Shown: positions 1 through 7,288 of the stretch, one piece after another
Layout of the letters: each line of letters begins with the position of its first letter
How positions within the stretch are numbered: the stretch's first letter is position 1
DNA from: Bacteroidota bacterium
GTDB taxonomy: Bacteria; Bacteroidota; Bacteroidia; Bacteroidales; UBA1715
Reading direction: 5' to 3'
Length of the DNA stretch: 10,191 bases
Assembly (NCBI GenBank): GCA_029266015.1
Contig: JAJUFK010000073.1
Span: 1-10,191 of the forward strand
Notes under the pieces: model-generated
Told to the model about the DNA's origin: nothing
The model's input: only the letters and a program-made list of their open reading frames with translations
The model's database searches: none
Program-made: the position numbers and the translations under genes

Positions 1-50
1 ATCGCCCCCATGATGCCTTAGGAGGATTGAGTCCTGTAAAATTTTGCGAT

Positions 51-86
51 TTTTCCCTTAATGGGAGTACTCCCATTAAGGGAAAA
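51..86. repeat. Perfect 36-bp palindrome (REP/MITE-like hairpin)
   Basis: Each half is 18 bases (TTTTCCCTTAATGGGAGT and its exact reverse complement), meeting at AGTACT. A folded strand would form a stem of about 16 bp with a GTAC loop. The pattern has TTTT on the 5' arm and AAAA on the 3' arm on either strand, so no U-tract follows the stem and it does not read as a normal intrinsic terminator. It lies 12 bases past the stop codon of the truncated RAYT-type transposase. RAYT proteins are known to act on palindromic REP elements, so a REP-like element is the likeliest reading, but that link is inference. A weaker imperfect hairpin (AGGA...TCCT) lies at about 21-35. Confidence 0.75.
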
Positions 87-98
87 GAAATATCTTTG

Positions 99-338
99 TT
101 ACATTATAATTAAACACTGTCCTAAAAATGGGAAGCTTACAGTAGTAGTATCTTTAGCTAACGCCAAAATATGAAAATGATTAGGCATAAGACACCATGC
201 TAACACATCGGCATGAGGGGTAATGTATGTTCGAATTTTTTGAATAAAAAACAAGTAATTATCGCGGTTGAAAAACAGTTTTTGTCTATTATTCCCTTGA
301 TTATAGATATGATATACGATTCCCGGTTCAAAATGCAT
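99..338 (-). pseudogene. Truncated RAYT-type (Y1/HUH) transposase remnant
   Basis: The reading frame encodes about 79 residues resembling the N-terminal part of REP-associated tyrosine transposases (Y1_Tnp, COG1943 type). It starts with MHFEPGIVYHIYNQGNNRQ, and the metal-binding HUH motif is in CLMPNHFHIL (H54-F55-H56). After this motif the resemblance stops and the frame ends about 20 residues later. The later helix carrying the catalytic tyrosine is missing, and full-length relatives are usually about 180-200 residues, so it should be inactive. The frame is open up to an ATG at 434, but I chose the ATG at 338. Family similarity begins there, and a TATATTTG promoter box at 366-373 lies inside the longer version. 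It follows cas9 on the same strand, about 140 bases past the cas9 stop codon. Neither other frame downstream gave a recognisable C-terminus. Confidence 0.75.
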
Positions 339-365
339 TGCGTGTAATGTGTTAGTGTTGCACTG

Positions 366-373
366 CAAATATA
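366..373 (-). promoter_or_regulatory. -7 promoter box of the transposase remnant
   Basis: TATATTTG on the minus strand matches the Bacteroidetes TAnnTTTG -7 consensus. Transcription would begin near 360, giving a leader of about 22 bases before the ATG at 338. No convincing -33 TTTG was found at the right distance. The box supports the shorter start of the transposase gene. Confidence 0.5.
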
Positions 374-481
374 CATAAGATTTTTTTATTTGAGAGGATT
401 GTATTTTTTTATTCACAAGGTGATTTATAGTCACCCCGTGAATAGATTTTTTCTTAATTTAGTTTGGGAACAACTTCGAAT

Positions 482-3400
482 CTATTTTTCCTTTACATCA
501 ACTATATTTCCTAAGCAATCAATCTTAACTTTATAGGGTTGTAAATTAAATAAGGCTCCAAGGCTTTGAACATTGTAAAAGCGATTGACTTTCTTGGCAT
601 TTGCATCATCTTTTAGTTCTGTTTCTAAATGATGTCTAAAAAATATATTAATTGATCCACTGCTTGGGTTAATAGACATCTTTTGAACTCTATACAATTT
701 ATCACTAATCACCTTAAAATCTCCAATTGCAACAGCAGCCTCAATATCATCTTTTGTCATTCCAAGAATAAACATTTCGTTTTGCTGCATGCTTAATTCA
801 ATTGTTAAGTTTGGTTTTGGTAGTTTCTCCAAGAAGCTTTCGGGATATGTCCCTTCGGGTTGTTGTAGTATTTTGTCCCAAACCTCATTGGAATTGTTTA
901 TAATTACCGGAATACCATATTTCTTGCGTTCCACAGCGTGCCAGAATGTGCAAACGTGTTCTTGCTTGTTGCCGTCTTTATCAGTATAGATGGCAATATG
1001 ATGATTGTTGCCGGGTTTTACAAAACCAATATCGTTGCCTTGTTCATCTTTTTTTACAGGTACTACTGCTGATAGTCCGGTGAAACAACGAACAGATTTA
1101 ATAGGGCGTTCAAGTCCTTCATCGACATACCATTTTATTTGTTGTTTGTTTTCGCCCTGAACATCTTTAAAAGCTTCTTTGGCTTTGCCTCCAAATTTTG
1201 ACAAACGAGTTTCAAGAATTTTCTTTACTTTGGAGTCAATGACTTTATCAATTTTGCTGAAATTGATGTCGACATTGTATTTAATAACATATTCGTCTTT
1301 AAAACAAGTGGCATATTCCAGTTCTATTGTTTTCTGTTTATTCAAAAAGATAGGTTCTTTCTTTATTGAAGATAATGCTTTTTTGAAATCACCATCGTAT
1401 TTTGCAAGTCGTTCTTCAACTAATTGTTTTATGTGTGGCTTTACAATTAGATGCGGATGTTCGAAGATGTATTTAAGCGGTTTCTTTTCGTCGAGTGCTT
1501 TAATTTTACCATAAACACTTTCCTCACTTAAAGCACCTCGTGGTACGATAATCCCTGTTTGAACAACCCTTTTATTACCCCGTTTCCCGATTTTACGAGT
1601 TCCGGTAATAGCTACTTTCTTGCCCGATTTGTATGAAATAAGAATATTGCCAACGGCTTTCTCTACTTCGGCAACAGAAATGGGTTGTTGCGAAACAATG
1701 TATTTTTCGAGCAACGAACGCTTTTCATTAAATTCAATAGAACAATCTTCAATAATTTTATACATATCATCACGAGTTTTACTCGAACTTAATGTATTGA
1801 AACGTTGAATAAATCCTTGTTTCGTACACGCAATTGTTAGTGCATCAACAGCGTGGTGACGGTGGTCGTCGCGTTTGCTCCAATCTTTTATCACTTCCTT
1901 GCTGTGTTTGTTTTTACCGTGTTCGCTTTCCCATTCTTTAATTTCAGTCATCTCTGGTATTGCCTTGTATTTGGGAAATTGCAGGTTCATGGTAACATCG
2001 TCCCAACCCCACAAGTGGCGTAGTTCAGAGGTTACCGTTCCGCTGGTTGTCCACACAGTATGACAGATAGTTTGTAAAATATCTCTTGCCTTTTTAGCTA
2101 TATATTGGCTTTCCCGTAATTGTCGGTCAATAAAATTGTCGGGAATTTTACTCTCTGTCATCAAGAGTTTATCGCGTTTAGCTTTGTTAATCACATGATT
2201 TGCATATAATGTGTTAACTCTATCAACATATTCTGCCAATGCTTGTTCCGACTTACTTTTCATAAAATCGAAAGCGGTTAAATCGTTTTTATTTCTGTTA
2301 CAATGACGATGTGCCAATGTTTTATTGCTTTGAGAGTCATCAAACAGCTTCGATTTAGGAATAATATGTTCAATATCAACATCATTCCCCTTAATGGCTT
2401 CTGTTAAAGAAATTGGTTGTCCGCAGTAAATACACATGGCATTCAATTTCTTGTCTTCATTATCGATCTCTTTATATAAACGCCATTTAATGATGTTGTT
2501 ACGTGTAGCTCGCAATCCAAATTCTGCAAGTTCTTTTGTGATAGTTTCGTTTTCACGTTCTCTTTGGTTTATGTTTTTTTCAGTGTCTTTTCTTTCTTCT
2601 TTGCTTTGTTTCAACTCACGTGCTAGTTCTATTCGAATTTCATCAGGTTTACCGTGTTTTTCAATGATGGCATTAACTATATTCACCATCTGGTTTAGAA
2701 TTTTCTCTACTATGGGTTGGCGTAATGAATTCTTGGCAATTGGGTTTAAAGCGTCTAATAATTTACGGTCAAGGTTTTGGTCTTTTGTTAATGAGTTTGA
2801 ATGGTCGTATCCGGCATAGCTCATTGCATCGGAATAGCCATCACCTTCTATCAAATAAGGAAGAATCTTGCGAATTACTTTTGCCGATTTGTTTCCAAAA
2901 GCATATTTTGTAAAATCGATTGATGCGAGTTTATTTGCTGTCTCAGTATCAACCTTAAATTTGGTTTGTAACGCATTACTGCATTTTTCTTGGTCTGAAA
3001 TTGAATAGATTGTATGCCATAATTGATACAAAGGTTCTTTTTCAACAATTGGGTCGACGTGCATCTTTGGTTTTGCGTTGAGTACTTCGCCTGTCTTTTT
3101 GTTATACAAATAGCATTCGGTATTTTCTGTTACTATGTTTAATTCAAGTCTCAACAAAGTGTCATATTTTTCGCCAAGGCATTGTTTAATAGCATGTTTG
3201 GTAATATTTCCGGTAAGTCCTTTTGCAAGTTGTTTATTTATATAACAATCGTCTTTTCTAAGTCCAAGTATTTTTAATAAATCGGTTTGTGTCAGTTTTT
3301 CGTTATTATCAAGATGTTCGAAAATGGCTGTTTTTTGTTCGGGAGTTATTTTAATTTCCTCGCCTTTGCGATTGTTGATTTTAATATTGTTGATGTTCTC

Positions 3401-4315
3401 CCATATTTTAACTAATTGAAACAGGGGTGAGCTTTTAGGTGCTACTTTAGGTCCTACGAAATATTCTTTTTCTCCTTTTTTAACGGTAAACCCTTCAAAT
3501 TCACAAACAGAAACCAATCCTTTCTGCGATTTGAGAGGACGTTGATTGTAAATGATAAAATTTCTGATAAGATTGTATAATCCCATTGTAATAATTTCAT
3601 TTCTCAAATGTTCTTGGGCAGGACTTGGAAACATGCTTTTCCCAAATTGAGATAAAACTTCATTTGGGCAATTTTGTAACTCGGGATGAAATTTTTCTTG
3701 GTATTTCCATATAGCATCGAACTCCTCAATATATGCTTCTCTTGGAAAAATATTTTCTTTTACTTTATAAAAGTTGTCTTTTACTAATTCATTGTAAAAA
3801 TACTGCCCAATAGTTATATTTTGTTTTTTTATAATTTCATGTCTGCTTTTAACTTCAGCAACATACGCAGTATCTTTTTTATCCTTGTTTGCATCACTTC
3901 TACTACTTTTATAACCTCTTTTTTGATTGAGCCACAACAATAATCTTCCTAATTCTTGTAATGAAACTTCCTCGTTTACTGCTTTTGCTCGTAAACCCCA
4001 CAATTCCATTTTCGGTAGTTGTTTTAATTCGTCCGAAGGCATCATGTTGTTTTTAATAAGAATATCTACAAGATATTTTCTTCGTAATTGATAACGGTCA
4101 TAGCCTTTTCGAGTTGTTCGTGCCTTAGTTCTTAACGAATTTCTACTTTCTCCAGTTCCTTTGGCAAAGTCTTTTCCTTCAGTTCCTTCATAGGGAATAA
4201 TTCTAGTCCCAAGAGCAATAATTGAACAAGTTGTTTTGTTGTTTTCTTCATTTTCATTAATAAGTGCCCACCCAATTGATGCACTACCCAAATCCAGTCC
4301 TAATACTTTTTTCAT
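482..4315 (-). CDS. cas9: CRISPR-associated endonuclease Cas9, type II-C
   Basis: This is the RNA-guided DNA endonuclease that cuts crRNA-matched DNA with its HNH and RuvC nuclease domains. All catalytic parts are visible in 1277 residues. RuvC-I is at 3-18 (LGLDLGSASIGWAL, D8), followed by an arginine-rich bridge helix at about 50-82. The REC lobe spans about 85-540. RuvC-II is at 560-567 (IRIELARE, E563). The HNH domain has C628xxC631, DIEHIIPKS with catalytic H650, and HCNRNK with N673. RuvC-III is at 816-825 (DDHRHHAVDA, H821 and D824). The wedge/PAM-interacting part fills about 880-1277. No active-site residue is missing, so it should be an active nuclease. It is longer than compact II-C enzymes (about 1000-1100), as is common in Bacteroidetes. 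A tracrRNA lies divergently upstream, but no cas1, cas2, csn2, cas4 or array is in the window. The start ATG lies next to an A-rich stretch without a Shine-Dalgarno, and I saw no clear TAnnTTTG promoter for it. Confidence 0.97.
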   Translation of the reverse strand: MKKVLGLDLGSASIGWALINENEENNKTTCSIIALGTRIIPYEGTEGKDFAKGTGESRNSLRTKARTTRKGYDRYQLRRKYLVDILIKNNMMPSDELKQLPKMELWGLRAKAVNEEVSLQELGRLLLWLNQKRGYKSSRSDANKDKKDTAYVAEVKSRHEIIKKQNITIGQYFYNELVKDNFYKVKENIFPREAYIEEFDAIWKYQEKFHPELQNCPNEVLSQFGKSMFPSPAQEHLRNEIITMGLYNLIRNFIIYNQRPLKSQKGLVSVCEFEGFTVKKGEKEYFVGPKVAPKSSPLFQLVKIWENINNIKINNRKGEEIKITPEQKTAIFEHLDNNEKLTQTDLLKILGLRKDDCYINKQLAKGLTGNITKHAIKQCLGEKYDTLLRLELNIVTENTECYLYNKKTGEVLNAKPKMHVDPIVEKEPLYQLWHTIYSISDQEKCSNALQTKFKVDTETANKLASIDFTKYAFGNKSAKVIRKILPYLIEGDGYSDAMSYAGYDHSNSLTKDQNLDRKLLDALNPIAKNSLRQPIVEKILNQMVNIVNAIIEKHGKPDEIRIELARELKQSKEERKDTEKNINQRERENETITKELAEFGLRATRNNIIKWRLYKEIDNEDKKLNAMCIYCGQPISLTEAIKGNDVDIEHIIPKSKLFDDSQSNKTLAHRHCNRNKNDLTAFDFMKSKSEQALAEYVDRVNTLYANHVINKAKRDKLLMTESKIPDNFIDRQLRESQYIAKKARDILQTICHTVWTTSGTVTSELRHLWGWDDVTMNLQFPKYKAIPEMTEIKEWESEHGKNKHSKEVIKDWSKRDDHRHHAVDALTIACTKQGFIQRFNTLSSSKTRDDMYKIIEDCSIEFNEKRSLLEKYIVSQQPISVAEVEKAVGNILISYKSGKKVAITGTRKIGKRGNKRVVQTGIIVPRGALSEESVYGKIKALDEKKPLKYIFEHPHLIVKPHIKQLVEERLAKYDGDFKKALSSIKKEPIFLNKQKTIELEYATCFKDEYVIKYNVDINFSKIDKVIDSKVKKILETRLSKFGGKAKEAFKDVQGENKQQIKWYVDEGLERPIKSVRCFTGLSAVVPVKKDEQGNDIGFVKPGNNHHIAIYTDKDGNKQEHVCTFWHAVERKKYGIPVIINNSNEVWDKILQQPEGTYPESFLEKLPKPNLTIELSMQQNEMFILGMTKDDIEAAVAIGDFKVISDKLYRVQKMSINPSSGSINIFFRHHLETELKDDANAKKVNRFYNVQSLGALFNLQPYKVKIDCLGNIVDVKEK

Positions 4316-4368
4316 TTTTTTGTTCTTATGGTTTAAGGGTTAAAATTATAAAAAAAAATATTACATTA

Positions 4369-4401
4369 TTTGTTTGTATGGGTATTTTTTTTATAGTTTT
4401 G
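4369..4401 (+). promoter_or_regulatory. Promoter of the tracrRNA
   Basis: TTTG at 4369-4372, a 21-base spacer, and TAGTTTTG at 4394-4401 match the Bacteroidetes TTTG-N19-21-TAnnTTTG promoter. A second TTTG at 4373-4376 would give a 17-base spacer. Transcription would start near 4406-4408, so the RNA would begin inside the anti-repeat. The -7 box overlaps the first base of the stretch (GTTGTAC, from 4401) that looks like the outer end of the anti-repeat. Confidence 0.65.
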
Positions 4402-4406
4402 TTGTA

Positions 4407-4479
4407 CAAAATGAACCAAATCACAATAAGGATTATTCCGTTGTGAAAACATTTAAGGCGGGGCAACTCGCCTTTTTTT
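4407..4479 (+). ncRNA. tracrRNA of the type II-C system
   Basis: This is a trans-activating RNA that pairs with crRNA repeats and is held by Cas9. The anti-repeat is CAAAATGAACCAAATCACAA at about 4407-4426. It predicts a crRNA repeat starting GTTGTGATTTGG, which from memory is how II-C repeats of Bacteroidetes such as Bacteroides fragilis begin. It is followed by a nexus-like hairpin (GGA-TTAT-TCC at 4430-4439) flanked by CACAA/TTGTG (4422-4426 with 4441-4445), a single-stranded AAAACATTT, and the terminator stem. The size of about 73 nt, the position 91 bases upstream of cas9 in divergent orientation, and the promoter and terminator all agree. The exact 5' end is inferred from the promoter. 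No matching repeat occurs elsewhere in the window. Confidence 0.88.
4455..4479 (+). terminator. Intrinsic terminator of the tracrRNA
   Basis: AAGGCGGGGCAACTCGCCTT folds into an 8-bp stem, including one G-U pair, closed by a GCAA tetraloop of the GNRA class. It runs into a tract of seven T (4473-4479). It is both the last tracrRNA stem and the stop signal. On the opposite strand no T tract follows the stem, so it should end only plus-strand transcription. Confidence 0.88.
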
Positions 4480-4482
4480 GTT

Positions 4483-5460
4483 TTAGCTATGATTTGCAAT
4501 CATAGTGTCAAACAATATGTTTAGTTCATTGTCTATCTGCTGGAACGATGGGGTAGTGGTGTGCCACTCTATTATCTCTTTTACTCCTTGTTCAAATGGT
4601 GTGGTGCATATAAAGTCGGGTACAAATTGTTTGATTTTTGAATTGTCAAATATCATACTGTGTGTTTTGTCGCCAAGCAGACTGTCGCCTATTTCTTTGT
4701 GGTAGCGAGCTATTGTGGTTGATGGTATATATACTACTTGCGGTGTAACGCCAAGTTGGTTACCTATTAGTTCATATATTCTGTTCCATGTGAGCCATTG
4801 GTCTGATGTAATATGAAAAGCTTCGCCTAAGGTATTTGTTTTGCCGCATAATCCAACTAAGCCTTTTGCAAAATCGCGGGCATGAGTAAGTGTCCAAATA
4901 GAACTTCCGTCGCCGTGTATTACTATTGGTTTGTTTTGCAGCATGCGGTGCAATACGGTGTAGCCACCTTCTATGGGTAGCAATGTTTTATCGTATGTGT
5001 GCGATGGTCTTACAATTACTGCCGGAAACGAATAGTTTGTGTAAGCATCAAATAATACATCTTCGCAGGCAATTTTGTTGCGTGAATATTCCCACATGGG
5101 ATTTTCGCGTGGGGTGTTTTCTGTTACAGGTAGGGTAAGTGGCGGAGTTTGATATATAGATGCAGAACTGATAAAAATGTATTGTTTTGTTTTTCCGCTC
5201 AACAGTTGTATGTTTTGTTCAATATGCTGTGGAATAAATGAAATAAAATCAATAACTACATCAAATGTATAGTTTGAAAGAATATGAGTACATTGTTCAA
5301 AATTTCGAATATCGGCCTGTATGTGTGTTACCCCATATGCAGGTCGAATGTTTTGCGAGTTGCCACGGTTTATATGAAACACTTTGTAGCCGCGTTCTAC
5401 AGCTAATGCAGAACATGATGAACTTATAATTCCTGTTCCGCCTATAAAGAGTATATTCAT
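4483..5460 (-). CDS. NAD-dependent epimerase/dehydratase family protein (extended/atypical SDR)
   Basis: This 325-residue protein has a Rossmann fold for NAD(P). The N-terminal nucleotide-binding motif is ILFIGGTGIIS (G7-G8-T9-G10), and HINRG at 29-33 follows the second strand. A serine cluster in IFISSASIY (about 95-103) and Y125SRNK129 give the Ser/Tyr-Lys catalytic set of short-chain dehydrogenases. RPSHTYD (151-157) and HGDGSSIWTLTHARDFA (182-198) are typical of the nucleotide-sugar epimerase branch. The substrate cannot be told from sequence; a nucleotide-sugar epimerase, reductase or dehydratase are all possible. It is the third gene of an operon, starting 15 bases after pyrI. It has no known part in pyrimidine synthesis, so the link may only be shared transcription. 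Its stop codon lies 4 bases from the end of the tracrRNA T-tract. Confidence 0.85.
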   Translation of the reverse strand: MNILFIGGTGIISSSCSALAVERGYKVFHINRGNSQNIRPAYGVTHIQADIRNFEQCTHILSNYTFDVVIDFISFIPQHIEQNIQLLSGKTKQYIFISSASIYQTPPLTLPVTENTPRENPMWEYSRNKIACEDVLFDAYTNYSFPAVIVRPSHTYDKTLLPIEGGYTVLHRMLQNKPIVIHGDGSSIWTLTHARDFAKGLVGLCGKTNTLGEAFHITSDQWLTWNRIYELIGNQLGVTPQVVYIPSTTIARYHKEIGDSLLGDKTHSMIFDNSKIKQFVPDFICTTPFEQGVKEIIEWHTTTPSFQQIDNELNILFDTMIANHS

Positions 5461-5475
5461 AGTATAATTACGGGG

Positions 5476-5940
5476 TTAAATAAGATTGAAGTGTTCTTCC
5501 ACAGTAATTTTTTCGCAATATTGACATTGCAAACTTACCGGCGATTTTTCAACTACGGTAAATTTTGGTGTTACTTTTTCGTGATTTGTAATACATTTAG
5601 GGTTAAAGCATTTGGTAATACCCACGATAGTTTCGGGTAATGTAACTATCATTTTTTCAACTACTTCGTAATTTTTTATGATATTTAATTTAGCCTCGGG
5701 TACAATTATGGCAATTTTATTGATTTCTTCTTGTTCAAAAAATTTATCTGAAATCTTTATGATAGCTTTACTGCCTAATTTTTTACTTTCTAAATTTGTA
5801 CCAAAAGTCATTTGAGAGTGTATATTCTCAAGTTTTAAAATAGAAATTACTTTAAACAAACTTTTACTTGGAATATGGTCTATAACCGTTCCGTTTTTTA
5901 GTGCACTTACTATGAGGTGTCGTCCTTGAATGTCGCCCAT
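5476..5940 (-). CDS. pyrI: Aspartate carbamoyltransferase regulatory subunit
   Basis: This is the non-catalytic subunit that joins PyrB trimers into the allosteric ATCase holoenzyme, which nucleotides control (classically CTP inhibits and ATP activates). At 154 residues it matches the usual length of about 150. The N-terminal allosteric domain opens with VSALKNGTVIDHIPS (11-25), the nucleotide-site region. The C-terminal zinc domain has all four cysteines, C111-x4-C116 and C139-x2-C142, near the positions known in E. coli PyrI (109, 114, 138, 141). It starts 7 bases after the pyrB stop, so the two are surely cotranscribed and made together in the cytoplasm. Confidence 0.96.
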   Translation of the reverse strand: MGDIQGRHLIVSALKNGTVIDHIPSKSLFKVISILKLENIHSQMTFGTNLESKKLGSKAIIKISDKFFEQEEINKIAIIVPEAKLNIIKNYEVVEKMIVTLPETIVGITKCFNPKCITNHEKVTPKFTVVEKSPVSLQCQYCEKITVEEHFNLI

Positions 5941-5947
5941 GATTCAC

Positions 5948-6859
5948 TTATATTTTAATTCCTAATAAATGACAAATAATAGCTTGACGAGTAAAAACGC
6001 CATTTTTTGCTTGTTCAAAATAGTATGCTTTGGGGTTAGCGTCTACACACATGCTTATTTCGTTTACACGAGGCAGAGGGTGAAGAATTTTCATATTTTC
6101 TTTGGTGTTGGCAAGCATAGAATTTTTGAGTACATACAAATTTTTAGTTTTTTCGTATTCCATTGGTTCCGAGAAGCGTTCTTTTTGAACACGAGTCATA
6201 TATATAATATCGCTAATGTCTAGAACTTCTTGCATATCGGTATGTTCCGAAAAAGGAATATTGTGTTTTGTAAGAATTTGTTTGTATTCATTTGGCAATG
6301 TAAGTTCCGGTGGCGAAACAAAGTAAAACCGAGGATTGTAGTTCATCATTGCCATAATAAGCGAATGTACGGTTCGTCCATATTTAAGGTCGCCAATAAG
6401 AGTAATTGCAAGATTTTGCAACGTGCCTTGCGTTTTAAGTATGGAATACATGTCAAGCAAGGTTTGAGTAGGGTGTTGGTTTGCTCCATCGCCGGCATTT
6501 ATAATAGGTACCGACGATACTTCACTTGCATATCGGGCTGCACCTTCTAGTGGGTGGCGCATTACAATAAGGTCGCAATATCCTGATACCATTCGAATAG
6601 AATCATGTAATGATTCTCCTTTTGTAGAACTGGTGGTGCCAATATCTGCAAATCCAATAACACGTCCTCGTAGGCGGTTTATAGCACTTTCAAAACTTAA
6701 TCGTGTACGGGTAGAGGGTTCAAAGAATAAGGTTGCAATAACTCTTCCGTGTAAAAGATTTTGATAACTGTTTGCTTCAAATTCTGAAGCTAATTGTAAA
6801 ATTCGGTTGTAATCTTCGACTTTATAGTCTGATATTGATACTAAACTTTTTGCTGTCAT
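5948..6859 (-). CDS. pyrB: Aspartate carbamoyltransferase catalytic subunit
   Basis: It catalyses the first committed step of pyrimidine synthesis: carbamoyl phosphate plus L-aspartate gives N-carbamoyl-L-aspartate and phosphate. In 303 residues the whole active site is visible. The carbamoyl-phosphate loop is FFEPSTRTRLSFE (45-57), followed by SSTKGES (K80), HPLEG (102-106), NQHPTQ (H129), DLKYGRTVHS (R162), TRVQKE (R223, Q225) and HPLPRV (260-265). The chosen start fits the family, with SLVSISDY just after the methionine. The ATG is only 7 bases from the TATATTTG box (6867-6874), so the mRNA has almost no leader. It is the first gene of pyrB-pyrI-epimerase. Confidence 0.97.
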   Translation of the reverse strand: MTAKSLVSISDYKVEDYNRILQLASEFEANSYQNLLHGRVIATLFFEPSTRTRLSFESAINRLRGRVIGFADIGTTSSTKGESLHDSIRMVSGYCDLIVMRHPLEGAARYASEVSSVPIINAGDGANQHPTQTLLDMYSILKTQGTLQNLAITLIGDLKYGRTVHSLIMAMMNYNPRFYFVSPPELTLPNEYKQILTKHNIPFSEHTDMQEVLDISDIIYMTRVQKERFSEPMEYEKTKNLYVLKNSMLANTKENMKILHPLPRVNEISMCVDANPKAYYFEQAKNGVFTRQAIICHLLGIKI

Positions 6860-6866
6860 AATGCCG

Positions 6867-6896
6867 CAAATATAAAAAAAGCTGATTGTGTTTCAA
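6867..6896 (-). promoter_or_regulatory. pyrB operon promoter inside a terminator hairpin
   Basis: On the minus strand TTG (6894-6896), a 19-base spacer, and TATATTTG (6867-6874) match the Bacteroidetes promoter consensus. The -33 part is in one arm of the upstream terminator hairpin and the spacer holds its loop and other arm. Transcription should begin at about 6859-6862, which is at or within a few bases of the pyrB ATG. The pyrB mRNA would therefore be leaderless or nearly so, leaving no room for a leader attenuator or riboswitch. Confidence 0.65.
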
Positions 6897-6907
6897 TCAG
6901 CTTTTTT
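6875..6907 (-). terminator. Intrinsic terminator of the DUF3276 gene
   Basis: AAAAAAGCTGATTG pairs exactly with CAATCAGCTTTTTT over 14 bp around a 5-base loop, 8 bases past the stop codon of the DUF3276 gene. The 3' arm ends in a T run on both strands, so it could work both ways, but there is no plus-strand gene reading into it. Confidence 0.88.
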
Positions 6908-6915
6908 AAAAAATA

Positions 6916-7251
6916 TTATTCTTTTTCGTGCAAATCTTCAAATTCTATATTCTTATACTCGTCTTGTAATTCTAATGAATGTAATTCGCTCTGTTTATTA
7001 AGTTCTACAAACCTAAATGCATCATTTAAACCTTCCATAAATTTTTCAAAATCTTCGCGGTACAAAAAGATTTTGTGTTTTTCGTAACTAAATTGTCCTT
7101 CAGATTGAAACACACGTTTGCTTTCTGTTATAGTTAAAAAGAAATCGTTTGTTTTGGTTACTTTAATATCAAAAAAATAGGTGCGTTTGCCGGCACGAAT
7201 AGATTTTGAATAAGCATCTTCCTTAAATTCATTGTGTAATTGTTCACTCAT
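6916..7251 (-). CDS. PUR-family DNA/RNA-binding protein (DUF3276)
   Basis: This small basic-core protein of 111 residues belongs to the PUR-alpha-like family conserved in Bacteroidetes. The family signatures are RAGKRTYFFDIK (19-30), FFLTITESKR (37-46) and a second element, YEKHKIFLYREDFEKF (56-71). The acidic tail (about 88-111) is low-complexity. PUR domains bind single-stranded nucleic acid; the role in bacteria is not well established, and none is evident from the neighbours. A TATATTTG box at 7281-7288 and an AGGAAG stretch in the leader support the start, and a strong terminator follows the stop. It appears to be a single-gene transcript. Confidence 0.9.
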   Translation of the reverse strand: MSEQLHNEFKEDAYSKSIRAGKRTYFFDIKVTKTNDFFLTITESKRVFQSEGQFSYEKHKIFLYREDFEKFMEGLNDAFRFVELNKQSELHSLELQDEYKNIEFEDLHEKE

Positions 7252-7280
7252 AGTTTTTCATTTTTATATTCTTCCTTGTT

Positions 7281-7288
7281 CAAATATA
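7281..7288 (-). promoter_or_regulatory. -7 promoter box of the DUF3276 gene
   Basis: TATATTTG on the minus strand matches TAnnTTTG. Transcription should begin near 7275, giving a leader of about 24 bases that contains AAGGAAG, a possible Shine-Dalgarno-like site. The -33 region is a run of T without a clear TTTG. Confidence 0.55.

Noticed and set aside
1..50. Possible start of a further minus-strand gene near position 11, or REP-like folding
   Set aside because: Too short at the window edge to support a gene; the ATCGC/GCGAT ends and AGGA/TCCT hairpin are weak.
441..486. AATAGATT/AATCTATT inverted repeat as a cas9 terminator
   Set aside because: An 8-bp AT-rich stem with a 30-base loop, overlapping the cas9 stop codon and without a following T-tract.
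789..2913. Several plus-strand open frames of 60-130 codons opposite cas9
   Set aside because: They are antisense to a clearly conserved Cas9 and show no protein family features.
4264..4446. 60-codon plus-strand frame over the cas9 start and tracrRNA
   Set aside because: It runs through the tracrRNA promoter and anti-repeat; the RNA gene explains the sequence better.
5581..5600. GTGATTTG inside pyrI as a possible CRISPR repeat remnant
   Set aside because: Only eight bases match the predicted repeat and they lie in a conserved coding sequence; no array-like spacing exists anywhere in the window.
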